A DNA stretch of 64,000 bases from Diploscapter coronatus. Lineage: Eukaryota > Nematoda > Chromadorea > Rhabditida > Rhabditidae. The DNA lies in contig OZ038422.1 in the NCBI GenBank assembly GCA_964036155.1, positions 62,395,201-62,459,200 on the forward strand. Reading direction: 5' to 3'. The notes beneath the pieces are model-generated. The model was not told the origin of the DNA and ran no database searches. It saw only the letters and a program-made list of their open reading frames with translations. This document shows positions 1 through 10,875 of the stretch, piece by piece. Position 1 is the stretch's first letter. Each line of letters opens with the position of its first letter. The position numbers were made by a program, and so were the translations under genes.

Positions 1-616
1 GCAGGAATTTAGATTTTTTTTTTTTTCGATTTTTTCATCCTTGGCTCACCCAATTAGAATTCGACTGACCGTAGAGAGAAAAAATTGGTAATAAAGCTTG
101 ATCTTCAAATAACGAACCTTGATTTCGTGTGCATTGAAATTTCGGAAAGTTTCTATTTGCTCATTCTGATTTTCTTTTCTAAGTCAATTCTTTGGGAATT
201 TGATCCATTTTAGGACCCGTTCGGACTTATTGTTAATATTTAATATTATTTTTACCACAAAATCGTCTTTATTGAAAAAGCTGATGTGATATGTAAAAAA
301 AAAAACAAGTTTTTACTTGCTCAAATTGTGCGCAACAATACTATATTGAAGTTTCGGATCGATTTTCATTATATCCAGGGCATACAGCCTTAACTATGAA
401 AAAATACGTTGTGCCCTATGCTAATTATTTTCCTTATAATAAGCGACGAAAAATCGTTCTATAAAATACGTTTCAAAGATTTTGCTCCACTTGCCTCCTC
501 TAAATATCGCCACAGGGATTTTATTCGATTTTCATACAACTTTTACGAAAACTTTCTTTATAAGACGAAACACTTTATAAGTTAAGAAAAAAACAAAAGT
601 ACAGAAGTGGAGATCA
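1..616. other. Non-coding stretch downstream of MADF gene A
   Basis: This is AT-rich sequence with no frame that looks coding on either strand. Its right part, from about 483, is the 3' flank or 3' UTR of the minus-strand MADF gene A and belongs to the duplicated block listed separately. I see nothing else that can be named in positions 1-480. Confidence 0.6.
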
Positions 617-633
617 TCATCCGTAAAGAATGT
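483..633. repeat. Duplicated 3' UTR block, copy 1
   Basis: About 150 nt matching 2193-2344. From 529 to the stop-codon region the two copies differ at only about three positions over roughly 105 nt, although the coding sequence immediately beyond differs much more. The block covers the 3' UTR and the last codons of MADF gene A. Gene C has no equivalent. Confidence 0.8.
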
Positions 634-2096
634 TTGTGGCCTGAGTAATCAATAGACCCAAAGCCTTGTTGATCGGATTTGTTGCACCCGGTTTGGTTTT
701 TTCGATCTCGCGGCAGATATTCGCCAGAGTTTGGGCTAAAGATTGGAAAAATTAAAAATTTGAGGAATAAATGAACTCACTCATATCATCTGTGAGCGTT
801 CTCGGTTTCTTGCTGGAATTACTGCTCTCAGACAGATCCCAATCAGTTAGCTCCAAAGGAGGGGTCACTGAAATATAAAATAAAGAAAACTGATAATTCA
901 AAATATATTTATCGAAGACATTTTTAAAAACAACTCTATGATCTTCCTAATCAAATTAGCATAATTTGAAGTCTAAAATATTTTTTTTTAATTTTAACTA
1001 CCTTGCTTCCTTTTCCTCGTACTTTGAACATTTTGAGCTTCAACAGATTGTATCTGTTCAATTTTCTGCAGATCCTCCAGAGAAAAGGGGGCGTGACCTG
1101 TAGAAGTCGATGGAATCGAGGCGGAATTGTTCTCACTAATTCGGCTATTCGGTCGAGCCGACGAGGGACCAGGGGAATTCTCAAATTTGAGATTTAAAAT
1201 TTTCTTGTATATATGGTTTTTTATTCCTTAAAAACAATTAAATTTGAAGAAAACTGGATTGAAATATAGAAAAATTTAAGAAAATGATAGTTTTACCTCC
1301 AATTCTTGCCATTGAGCTTCGTCTTTGATAGATTCTAGAATGTCCTCCAGGCTGGACAACTGAGAAGGCTGATGGTCGGAAGCTTCTTCGATTTCTCCAT
1401 CATCTCGAATGCTTTGCGAGCTGTTATTTTCAATAGGTTTCGAACGAATGTATGTCCGCCGAGACCTAAATTCATTGTTCTTAGGCTGGAATTTTTCAAA
1501 ATTAAAATTCTCACTCCTTAGGCATGTTCGTATAGAGCGCTTGGAATTGGACGAAGAATTTACCGGCACTCGTGTCGCTCTTCGCCACCCCAGTTCGATG
1601 CCTTTCTGCAGTCCGTCGATATGACGAATGCAGGTTTTTGAATTGGTAGTGCAGTTGGTCGGCTAAGATTATATTTATCACTAAATTCTATACCTAAGCA
1701 ATTAGTATTTTGTTGAGCTTGACCGTTTATCTGCCTGTGCACGTTTAGATATCTATGAGATTTATCTGATCCCTAGTGTTATACATGGTTGGAAAGGTAA
1801 TTTCATGGAGATGTGCAACGCAAATGATTCTATTTTTCATATCTCAATTCTTTCATGTCCTAATCAAATAAAAATTGATAAACTTGAAAAATAGTCTCAC
1901 TCGATTCAATTCTATGATTTTCCGCTGTGAGTCTGTCTTTGAGCAATTCATAGAAATGTTGTTTGTTCCTAAGTTTATAATCAGAGTGGCTCGAATCCCA
2001 GAGCGGTCGAAAAGTGTCGTCCTCAATGATTATTTCCAGCATTCGACTTTTCGTGGAATCATCCAAAGGACCGTATTTGACTATTAAAGTGGCCAT
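617..2096 (-). CDS. MADF-domain protein, paralogue A
   Basis: Predicted nuclear DNA-binding protein of 298 residues; MADF domains are Myb/SANT-like folds found in transcription factors such as Adf-1. Exons on the minus strand are 2096-1901, 1662-1515, 1465-1297, 1179-1002, 867-781 and 735-617. Exons 1 and 2 encode the MADF domain: the core FRPLWDSSHSDYK, an FYELLKDRL helix, then a DQLHYQFKNL...SSYRRT helix and GKFFVQFQALY. Exon 3 carries a conserved YIRSKPIE motif and an acidic stretch. Exon 5 starts VTPPLELTDW, and the last exon ends with a motif also found in B and C (EIEKTKPG...LGLLITQATNILYG). The ATG directly follows an AAAATTAG acceptor, suggesting spliced-leader addition. Only 231 nt separate it from gene B upstream. 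The domain call is firm; the target genes are unknown. Confidence 0.85.
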
Positions 2097-2137
2097 CTAA
2101 TTTTTTTTTCTAAAAAATCTTCAAATCACAAAACCAA

Positions 2138-2220
2138 ATATGATTAGAGGGCGCAAGTGAATTTTGAAATGAGATATCTGGTGAATAAAATTTGGCTCCA
2201 CTTGCTCCCTCTAGATATGG
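2138..2220. repeat. Short inverted repeat between MADF genes A and B
   Basis: The left arm (near 2141, TTAGAGGGCGCAAGTG) and right arm (near 2194-2218, CACTTGCTCCCTCTAGA) are imperfect reverse complements about 35 nt apart. Similar arm sequences flank 42022-42235 (AGAGAGTGCAAGTG and ACTTGCACTCTCTAG). This suggests a dispersed element family, possibly MITE-like. No protein is encoded. Confidence 0.5.
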
Positions 2221-2344
2221 TCACGGAGATTTCAGCCGGTTTTCATACAACTTTTACGAAAACTTTCTTTATAAGACGAAACACTTTATAAGTTAGGAAG
2301 AAAACAAAAGTACAGAAATGGAGATCATCATCCGTAAAGAATGT
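2193..2344. repeat. Duplicated 3' UTR block, copy 2
   Basis: Partner of the block at 483-633, here spanning the 3' UTR and last codons of MADF gene B. Its distal end (CTCCACTTGCTCCCTC) is also the right arm of a small inverted repeat whose left arm lies near 2141-2160 (TTAGAGGGCGCAAGTG), so a short MITE-like element may border it. Confidence 0.75.
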
Positions 2345-4158
2345 CAGTGGCCTGAGTAATTAGCTGAGCCAACGTCTTGTTGATTTTCTTCGACGCGCCC
2401 GGCTTGGTTCGTTCGATTTCACTGCACAAGGAGACGAGGGTGGCAGCTAAATTTATAAATGAAAACAAATCTAAAACAAAAAATTACCCATATGTTCCGT
2501 GTGATTTTTCGGCTTTTTGAGCGACGGAATGTCGGAAATCTCCAATTCTGCAGGATCGAGAGGGGGAGTGACTAAAATTCAGCGTTATTTTTTATTTACT
2601 AGAAAACTCATATTTTCTGAGATAGGAAAAATTTAGAATAAAATATTTTATCCTGAAACTCAGGCTCATAACAATCAATTTCTGAAAATTTCCCAGAATA
2701 ATCCTTTTATTTGATAGGGTAAAATTTAGAGCAAAAAGTTTTACCCTGATGTCGTTTCCTGGGGTTCTGTATTTCGGCGAGGAATTGCTGCGGATCCTGC
2801 AGTGAGAAACCGATGATTGGTCCAGAAGGGGCTGGCTGAGAATTGGAATATTCCTCCACGTCCTGGACTGAGTTGCTCGACTGCTGCGGGGACGAAGTCG
2901 ATGGCTCTTGGTCCTGAAAACATTATCTAGTTTGAGAAAAAAATAATGGCAAAATCATTTTTTTAATGTATAACATTTCTAAAGATAAAAAATTGAGGAA
3001 AATCGGAAGACAGTTTCTTTCAATTTTTTCAAGGATAAAATCGGACTTGGGATTTTTCCATCGCAACTGCAGTGTGGTTGCGGTAGGGAAGTTTGATAAG
3101 AACTGCGGTGCGATTGAGGTTCGGAAGCGATAAAAATGAAATTTTTGCCCAAAATATCACTAATTTCAGCTAAATTTACTCTTTTTAGACTTTTATCCAG
3201 GTATCTTCTATCTTAGCCACGTGTGGCGCCGAAAAGTTGCAATTTTATGCATTGTGGTGACTGATTTTTGCGATGCGGTGGCCAAATTAAAAAAAAGTTT
3301 CAGTCTGGATAAAATATATAAAATGCCTGAGTACAAAAATTTACCTCGATTTCATTCCAGCCAAATTCATCCTTGACCGTCTGCAATAGATCGACCAAAT
3401 TCGAAATCTGAGGATCTTGAATTTCATTGGGATCGTGGACAGAGTTTATATTCATTTCGATTGGTTTAGAACGAATAAGGCCTGATATGGCTCTGAAATT
3501 ATTATTTTTGTAAGGAATGATAAAAAAAACATTCTTACTGGTTAGGCATTTTGACGTAAAGTTTCTGAAATTGATAGAAGAACTTTCCGGGTTTGATGTC
3601 GCTGAGAGGCGTGTTTTCCCCAATCCTGCCTCGCTCCAGAGTGCGCCTGAACGACGTATTCAACGAGTTGAATTGAATGCGCAGTTGATTCGCTGAAAAT
3701 TTCCTTCAAATTGAACAAAACATCAGGCAATATTCTAGAAACAGTGATTAAGAATATGTCAAATTAGCTTCCGTTTTTAAAAATGAAAATTTGAATTTTG
3801 AAAATAATAGTCAACTAATAAAAATTCTGAAATATCCATACTTATTCAAGCTCTACGTATTTCAGGCATAATCAAGAATGTGCAAAATTAAACTTTTTCT
3901 AAGAAAATGAAAATTTAAAAAAAAATAGAGGACTCATTTTTCCGAAGCTAAGAAAATCTGCCCACCCGATTCGACCTTGTAATTCTCTGCGATAAGTCTC
4001 TGCCGGATGTCCTCGTAGAAGGGGCACTTGTTGTGAATTTTATAACCAGCATGCGTTATATCCCAGATTGGTCGGAAAGCGTCGTCCTCAATGATTATGT
4101 CCAGCATTCGGCTTTTCGCTGCATCGCATAACGGAGGGTATCTGTTCGGATTCGACAT
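2328..4158 (-). CDS. MADF-domain protein, paralogue B
   Basis: Second member of the tandem family, 288 residues. Exons on the minus strand are 4158-3966, 3692-3539, 3492-3345, 2913-2745, 2571-2488 and 2446-2328. The MADF domain spans exons 1 and 2: AFRPIWDITHAGYK, FYEDIRQRL, then NQLRIQFNSLNTSFRRTLER and GKFFYQFQKLY. Introns 1 and 2 are in the same phase and place as in A and C. Exon 3 again has an IRSKPIE motif; exon 4 is Ser/Gln/Pro-rich and ends in a basic RKRH; exon 5 begins VTPPLDPAEL; the last exon carries EIERTKPG...LITQATDILYG. The ATG lies a few bases after TTTCAG at about 4164-4169, chosen as start because it is a spliced-leader-like acceptor. An in-frame upstream ATG exists but adds a low-complexity hydrophobic leader not present in the paralogues. 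Confidence 0.85.
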
Positions 4159-5028
4159 AATAGTCTGAAACAAATTGTCGTCTGGTAGAAAGTAACAAAG
4201 CGATAAAATGAAAAATAACACGAGAAAGAAGAGATGGCAGAGAAATAGGCAACGAAAGCGAAAATCGATGACAGACTTTGTTGTCGAGCAGAAAGCAAGA
4301 GTATGAGAAATGGGGAGAAGGAGAGAATAGAAAATGACGCATTGCAAATGGCTGTGAGCAGAAGAAAGAGTGAAATAAAAAGGCAAACGGTCCTATGTAT
4401 TTGTCATTTGCTGATCTTCGTCATCGGATGCATTTATCATCGGACATAGGAATCAGTCTGATCTCACTAGTGCGATAGAAATTGAAATATCTCATTCAAC
4501 AATTGGAGAAGGCGAGTTATGAATTTTCGCCTATGTGTGGGGGTTCACGATATAACAATTTTTGAAAATCATGTATCAAAAGTCGGACTGAGCTGAAACT
4601 CGACCCAAATGATTCAGAGTGTAGGGAAAAGAAGAAAGCCGATGACAAGTTCAGGAGACTGAAAGAAACAGAATGACAAAAATTTGTGAGATTAATTTTT
4701 AAAAAATTACGAAGCTAGAGCTGTTTAAAACAATTATCCAGCTCAAATATCGGTTGGTTTATGGTGATTAAGAAAGAATCGGTAGATATTGATATTCTTC
4801 TCATAAACAGATGATTTCCAGCTTGATTTAATTTGCTTCAGCATAAAATGTCATTTATCGCTGTTTAGAGCCAAAAACGATGACAACATAGAATAAATAC
4901 ACAAATCATCTTTAAAAACCCTGAGAATACAACAAATTTTCCTAAATGATGTCGTTTTCACAACATTTCTGGAATACCAAAATTCTATTGATAGACTATC
5001 ACGCTTGGAGTTGAAAAGTGAAGAATTT
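4159..5028. other. Intergenic region between MADF genes B and C
   Basis: Contains the presumed promoter or outron of gene B (purine-rich, about 4200-4400) and the 3' UTR of gene C near 5028. No coding exon or RNA gene could be supported. Confidence 0.55.
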
Positions 5029-6588
5029 TTAGAGATCATAAAGTGTATCAGTAGCTTTCTTGATAAGCTCTACCATTCCTTTACCGATTTCCTTTGAACC
5101 ACCCGGTTTGATAGCCTCAATTTCGCCGCACAAAGTGATCAAAGTTTCCGCTAGAAAAATTTTCAAGTGAAACTAGAAAGAAAAACTATAACGTTACCCA
5201 TGTTCTCCATGTGTTTTCTCGGCTTCTTGGTAGCAGGCTGTTCAGAATTCGAGTTTTCGAATTCGACTGGATCATAAGGGGGAGTCACTGAAATTCGTTT
5301 TCTTTTCGAATCAAATATTTTATCTTCAGAAATATGAAGATCAAGGTTTTTTCAGGAAAATATGGAACAATTTTTACCCTGCTTCCTTTTCTGCTGATTG
5401 TGAAGTTCAAATTCACATTTTTGCTGAATTAGGGTTGTTGCCAGAATATTTGCTGTTAAAGTTGAAGGGGATGAGTTTTGATAGTCCTCGATGATTTGAC
5501 TGTCTGGATTGTTCGGGGATGGGGCTGAGGAATCCTGGAAATTTCGAATTTCAGTAATTTTCTGAAATCTCTACTTTCCAAAAACGAACCTCATTCATAT
5601 CCTGCCATTCGATTTCATCTTTGATCAACTGATGCAGATCTACTGTATTTATGTCTTCATTCTTCATCTGATCTGCTTTCGGAAGATATTTAGGGGGGAT
5701 TTCGGAGAAATTCGTTGGAAGCCAATGAGGTCTGAATTTAAATTTAAAACATTAGATCTTCGTCTGATAAGAGAATTTGATATGATCGTTCCATAATTTA
5801 ATTAAGCTCTCTTCAAATTTAGTTTTAAATAAAAATGAGAATACCTGTACGTGGATTTGAGGTATAAAGTGTGGAATTGGACGAAAAATTTTCCGAGTCG
5901 CTTGCCGTTTGCATAGGGTAGGCCCCCTTTAAGTCGCTCCATCGAACGACGAAATGTTGAATTCATGTTTAGGAATTGAATGTGCAACTGGTGGGCTGAA
6001 TTTGAATGCATGTAAAACTTGATTAAATAAAAAATGCAATATTTTCTAAAAAAAGAATCATCTGAATATGGCAACTTTTCTGTCATTTTTGACTGAATAT
6101 CATTCAGAATATAGTGAAGTACGACAATTTTCCGTCGTTTATGATTAAATATCATTCAGCATTATTTTAAATACAGCTTCTTTAAGATCTTCATGAAATT
6201 TTGCTTTTTTCAAACCCTGATAATTCTTTCAAGAAATTAAACTAAGCTAATTTTTTCAATTTGTGATAAAAATTGTAAAAAAAAATTACCCGATTCCACA
6301 TCGTACCCTTCAGCAGTGAGCCTTTCCTTGAGGGTTTCATAGTAGGGTGCCTTGTTGTTATATTTAAAATCTGGGTGCGAAGTATCCCACAACGGTTGGA
6401 AGAATTCGTTGTTCTCGATCAAAATGTCCAACATTCGACTTCGTGCAGCGTTGTTTAAATATGCCATCTTCTTTTGGTCCGATTGCGAGGGGTCACTCAC
6501 CTAAAAATTTTTAAAAATATTTTTAATTTTTTCTTTGAATTCAAATTTTTTCCCTTCTAAATTTGAAACTTACATAGACCGACGTCAT
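5029..6588 (-). CDS. MADF-domain protein, paralogue C
   Basis: Third and most upstream member of the family, 295 residues. Minus-strand exons are 6588-6574, 6500-6290, 5995-5845, 5731-5590, 5534-5378, 5287-5198 and 5150-5029. It differs from A and B in having a 15 nt first coding exon (MTSVY) and a longer leader before the MADF domain (FFQPLWDTSHPDFK, then HQLHIQFLNMNSTFRRS and GKFFVQFHTLY). The family C-terminal pieces are conserved: VTPPYDPVEFE in exon 6 and EIEAIKPG...VELIKKATDTLYDL in exon 7. The IRSKPIE motif of A and B is missing. It lacks the shared 3' UTR block, so it is probably the older paralogue. It is divergently arranged with snf8. An alternative start is the methionine of MAYLNNAARS in exon 2. 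Confidence 0.85.
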
Positions 6589-7164
6589 TTTCCCGTATCT
6601 TCGTGAAGCTCGTCACAGCCGAATAATTCTTGTTTTCCTGGAACTTAACTATTTTTTGAGAAAAAGTAAAGGTATCATTTTTAAGTCGAAAATATGCGAA
6701 TGGATAGAAAAGTGAAAGCAAAAGCGTTTAGATTTAGACGGGAATTCGAAAGAGAAAAAGAACAAAAACAAAGAAGGGAAACAAAGAAATGAGGAAACAA
6801 AGGAGTTTCTGGAAACAAAGACAAAGCTGATTCGATTTTGTCTGCATCTTTGCCTTTCCTTTTTCCAACAAAGAGATCGACGAGAGTACCGGGTCACGTT
6901 TGTTTTGCTTCTTTGTCTTTGTTTGTCTTTATCGATTGCTTTCAAATACTTGCATTATTCGCCCGGCGTTTACAACTTTATTGCTTACTTTTTATATTTC
7001 TATTTTTTTTTTATTTTTTCTCGAAATCATATTAATTTTCTGTGGAATTTTACGCTCTACTTTACCCCTTGCCAACCACGTCGTAGTTTCTCGCTCTATG
7101 ATAAATTTGTCTTATAATTTTTGCAATTATTTTATTTTTCAGCTTTTTCAAACAATTTCCAAAA
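6589..7164. promoter_or_regulatory. Divergent intergenic region, MADF C / snf8
   Basis: About 575 nt between two divergent starts, so it should hold both promoters. The part near 6660-6860 is purine-rich. Near 7135-7142 a TTTTTCAG acceptor lies 23 nt before the snf8 ATG and probably marks its spliced-leader site. No coding exon was found; the overlapping open frames on both strands are low-complexity. Confidence 0.55.
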
Positions 7165-8674
7165 ATGGCATTTCGTCGTCGCGGCGTGGGAGTGGGTGCG
7201 GTGCAGAACAAGCAGGACATGTCGAACAAATTTGCTGCCAAAGGAGAACAACTCGCTAGTGAACAACTCAGCCAACTCTCTATGCAACTCGATCAATTCG
7301 CCAAGGGGTACTTTTTTACTTTATTTTTTTACTTTGATAAGGTATTTTAAAGATGGTACTTTCTAAAAAGTTATTAAAGTACTCTTCATTGTCTTTGAAA
7401 AAGACTTGCCGAGGGGCGGGTATCCCTTCCTTCTCACTCTGCAAAAGTCGTTTTGAGAGACAAGAGTACAGATTTAGTTTTTCGATCCATCAGCCTTAAA
7501 CGAGAAATTTACAGCCTTGAACAATTCGCGCACCGTCACAGGGACGAAATTCGTAAAAACTCTCAGTTTCGTCGCCACTTTCAGGACATGTGCGCCAGTG
7601 TCGGAGTGGATCCGCTTGCATGTATGCTAATTTTTCAAAAAAAATTTCAAAAATTAGAATATTCCAGCCGGAAAAGGATTCTGGGCGAAGACGCTCGGCG
7701 TCGGTGACTTCTACTATGAATTGGGGGTGCAGATTGTAGAGGTCATCTTTTGAAAAATAAAAAAAATCATTTTGTAATTTTTAGGTTTGCCTTTCAACGA
7801 GCCACATCAATGGAGGCATAATGACAGTGGAGGAAATTCGAAATCGGCTGATGAGAAGCCGATCCAGAACGAGGAAGGAGACGATCACTACGTGAGGAGA
7901 ATGAATTTTTGAAAATTAAACTCGAAAATTTCGGCTCACTAGTTGTGTTCTCACCCTCTTTTCTGAGAAGTAGTATGAAGAAAAGAAAAAAAGGATGGTA
8001 ACTACAAGGGGTCAAATTTTCTTGTTGATTCTTCTGAAAAAAATTGAAGAATGATTACTTTTTATTTTCAGAGATGATATTCTGCGAGCCGTCGAAAAGC
8101 TCAAAGTTCTGGGTAGTGGATTTGAGCTGTTGCCGCTTGGCGGAGGTCGATTCCTCGTTCAGTCGGGTAAAATTTATATATGTTTTTATGTTTAACTGAA
8201 TTTTTAGTGCCTGGCGAATTGTCGATGGACCATTCTCGAGTGCTGCAGCTGGCCGAAGACGCTGCCTACGTGACGCTCGAATTGATTATGGATAGATTAC
8301 GGTAATTTTTTTTAAAAGAACAATTCTCTCGCCGACATTTTTGTAAAGTACATTTTTTAAATCTTCTAAAAATCTACAGGAAAAAGTAATCATATTCTTG
8401 TTTTCTCTGGATTTTTTACAAAAGTATATTTTCTTGGAAATATCTACTGGAAAAGATGAAAGATTGAAAAAATGTTTTTTTTTCCTAACTTAGATGGGAA
8501 GAAGCCCGAGCGCAATCAGTGCTGGACCACCTGGTCAAGGAGGGCCTCGCGTGGATCGACGACCAGGCCTCAGACACTCGACAGTACTGGTTCCCTTCGC
8601 TCTTTCTGCAGCAATACTGCCATTCTGCGAGCTCAACATCTGCCTCAGACAGCATGCACAATATCGTGCCGTAA
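7165..8674 (+). CDS. snf8: ESCRT-II subunit SNF8/VPS22 (EAP30)
   Basis: SNF8/VPS22 is the core subunit of ESCRT-II, which sorts ubiquitinated membrane proteins into endosomal intralumenal vesicles. Exons are 7165-7307, 7515-7621, 7668-7741, 7785-7891, 8072-8166, 8208-8301 and 8494-8674, giving 266 residues (human about 258). Diagnostic stretches in order are [11 protein letters not shown] at the N-terminus, [44 protein letters not shown], then two winged-helix domains with [13 protein letters not shown] and [11 protein letters not shown], and [12 protein letters not shown] near the end. It is the first gene of a probable operon with bud23 next. Intron 4 appears to hold a degraded inverted repeat (about 7938-8009). 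I recall vps-22 and bud-23 being neighbours in Caenorhabditis elegans as well, which should be checked. Confidence 0.96.
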
Positions 8675-8693
8675 GCAGACTTGTAAATTTTCA

Positions 8694-8825
8694 CACTCGC
8701 TGATGCTCGCATGAACGAAATAGTATGTCTTTTCAAGAAACAGAAAAAAGAGATACTCCTTTCCTTTCTCGATAAGACACTATCTCGTTTATGCGAGCAC
8801 TTGCGGGCTTGAATATTTACAGGTC
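8694..8825. mobile_element. MITE-like hairpin, 'CGCATGAACGA' family, copy 1
   Basis: The left arm (GCTCGCATGAACGAAATAG, near 8705) and right arm (TCTCGTTTATGCGAGC, near 8780-8796) are reverse complements, followed by GCGGGCTTGAA. A second copy with the same arms and interior lies in cdc23 intron 12 at 26883-27008. It sits in the 3' UTR of snf8 and partly explains why this operon gap is larger than usual. Confidence 0.7.
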
Positions 8826-9125
8826 TGACAGTAAGACGGTAGAAATATGGGAATTGTGATTTTTAGAGTTCTAGATATATTTTTTTTCGAAATTTTATGA
8901 ATCATTTTTCAAGTACTGAAATATTATCGGAGAACACTTTTACTCAAGTAATGCTCCAGAATTGATGTATTTGTGCGAAAACTCAGCTAGATTTTATCAA
9001 ATTTAGTGACTCTCTTGCCATGGCTTTAAAATATTTGTCGGTATTAGATTATTTATCACTTTGTTGATTGTAAATAGATAGGAATTGAAGGGAATTTTAC
9101 GAATGACCATTCCGAATCGGTGCTG

Positions 9126-9236
9126 AATAAATTTTTTTTTTTTTAATTTTTATCTTCATTGCAAAGCTTCGGGTTCATAGCCGTATTCTATTCGTTGTTT
9201 TGTTGAATTTCCAAAAGTTTCAAATTCTTTCAGAAA
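9126..9236 (+). promoter_or_regulatory. Operon junction snf8/bud23: poly(A) signal and spliced-leader acceptor
   Basis: AATAAA at 9126-9131 is followed by a long T run, then TTTCAG ending at 9233, four bases before the bud23 ATG. The roughly 100 nt from poly(A) signal to acceptor matches the usual layout of nematode operon junctions, where the downstream transcript receives an SL2-type leader. Inferred from sequence only. Confidence 0.65.
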
Positions 9237-10716
9237 ATGGCAAACCGTCGACCGGAACATTCGGGACCACCGGAATTGGTATGACAAATTTTACTCTTCT
9301 AAGGTCTTTTGAAATCGCGAAGAAAGTGGAAAATAAACATTTCTCTAAGAAATCATGAATTTTCATTCTTTATCAAGTCCAAAGATTGCTGAGCTTTCCA
9401 AGATTTTGTTTTTACTTCAGTACTACAACGAGGACGAAGCCTCGCGCTATGCATCGAATTCTCACATCGTCGCGATTCAGTCGGAAATGGCCGAACGAGC
9501 GATAGAATTGCTGGCCTTGCCCGAGGACAAACCTTCTTTTCTGCTTGATATCGGTAAATTTCGTAGTTTTCTTTACAAATCTCAAATTTAAAAAAATCCA
9601 GGTTGCGGCACAGGAATAAGCGGGGATGCCATCTCTGCAGCTGGCCATTATTTTGTTGGACTCGACATTTCCATGTCCATGCTCAGTCAGTCATTTTTTA
9701 GCAACTTGAAAGAGTAGTTGCATACGAAATAGTATGGGAAATAATCATTTTTTTACAATCCTCCATGCTATTTCGCATGCAACGATGTAACTACTTTTCC
9801 AAACTCTTTTCCAATTTTTGAAAAACTCCTGGAACTTCAGGAATCGCCTCCCAAGATGCAGATGAGACTTGCAATGGGGATTTCATTCATTCGGACATGG
9901 GACAGGGCGTGCCTTTCAGACCGGGCACTTTTGACGGGGCTATCAGGTTATTTTTCCTTAAAATTTTGACTTTTTTATTTTTCAACGAAAATTCTTTTAT
10001 TTTTGAGGTTTCAAATTTCAGCATCAGCGCGATTCAATGGCTGTGCCACGCGAATTCTTCGAATCAGAACCCGAAAAAACGCCTGCATCATTTCTTCCAG
10101 ACTCTTTACGGATGTTTGGTAAGGGAAATTCCAATTTGTAAAATTAAAAATAAAAGCTTCAAATTTCAGGGCCGAGGCACCCGTGCCGTCCTGCAATTCT
10201 ACCCTGAAAATGAGAGTCAGTCGGATTTAATCATGGCCCAGGCGCAGAAAGCCGGATTCAATGGGGGGCTTGTCGTTGATTATCCTCATTCGACTAAGGC
10301 TAGGAAGTGAGACTTTTTGCAAATTTTAAGTTTTTTTTTCAATTAATTATTATTTTCAGAGTTTATCTGGTTCTGATGACAGGTGGAATAGCTCAGCTGC
10401 CAAAGGCTTTGACCGGGGAAGAAGTGAAAGAGGAAGAGAGGACTTCCGTCGATGTCGTTGGAAGGAGGTAAATTTTGAAGAAAAAAATCCGTTTTAAAAA
10501 TTTGTTCTTTCAGAAATTTCGTCACTGGAAACCGCCGCGAAAAGAAACCCTCAAAGGGATCGAAGGCTTGGGTTGAAGCGAAGCGACAGAGACAAATCAA
10601 ACAGGGAAGGTTAGTTGTAATTTGCATTTTTAATTTGTTTTCATTTTGAAACTTTCTTCAGAGACGTGCGCCACGAGTCGAAATATTCGGGCAGAAAACG
10701 CAAACCGAAATTTTAG
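9237..10716 (+). CDS. bud23: 18S rRNA (guanine-N7) methyltransferase BUD23
   Basis: BUD23 (human BUD23/WBSCR22) methylates N7 of a guanine in 18S rRNA, with TRMT112 as partner, and is needed for small-subunit maturation. Exons are 9237-9278, 9421-9553, 9602-9685, 9841-9946, 10022-10118, 10170-10306, 10360-10467, 10514-10609 and 10662-10716, giving 285 residues (human 281). The N-terminus [13 protein letters not shown] is family-typical. The SAM-binding motif LLDIGCGTG is at residues 55-63, followed by [37 protein letters not shown] and QFYPEN. The basic C-terminus has KSKAWV-like [14 protein letters not shown] and ends SGRKRKPKF, as in orthologues. It is the second gene of the operon; its start follows TTTCAG directly. 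Intron 3 holds a MITE-like hairpin (about 9706-9800). Confidence 0.97.
9706..9800. mobile_element. MITE-like hairpin, 'GAAATAGTATG' family, copy 1 (bud23 intron 3)
   Basis: The left arm (GTTGCATACGAAATAG, near 9717) and right arm (CTATTTCGCATGCAAC, near 9768-9783) are nearly perfect reverse complements around a 30-40 nt loop. Related copies lie in a guf1 intron (11531-11653) and in two introns of the TRPC gene (42940-43035 and 45893-45978). Confidence 0.7.
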
Positions 10717-10758
10717 TTTGTTGCTCAAGGATTGAAGTTGTTAATTGTTTTTGTTGAA

Positions 10759-10875
10759 AATAAATCTATCGAATTTTCATTTTTTTCAAATTTTTCTTTG
10801 AAACTGTTCTATCGATCGGAAAATACTTTGAAACATTCATTCTTACCAAAATTTTACCTGAGCATTTCAGAATTG
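10759..10875 (+). promoter_or_regulatory. Operon junction bud23/guf1: poly(A) signal and spliced-leader acceptor
   Basis: AATAAA at 10759-10764 follows the bud23 stop by about 40 nt. ATTTCAG ends at 10870, five bases before the guf1 ATG. The spacing of roughly 105 nt between poly(A) signal and acceptor repeats the snf8/bud23 arrangement and supports one polycistronic unit. Confidence 0.7.

Noticed and set aside
3934..4386. Extended N-terminus for MADF gene B from an upstream in-frame ATG
   Set aside because: The added residues are hydrophobic and low-complexity, absent from paralogues A and C, and a TTTCAG acceptor separates them from the likely true start.
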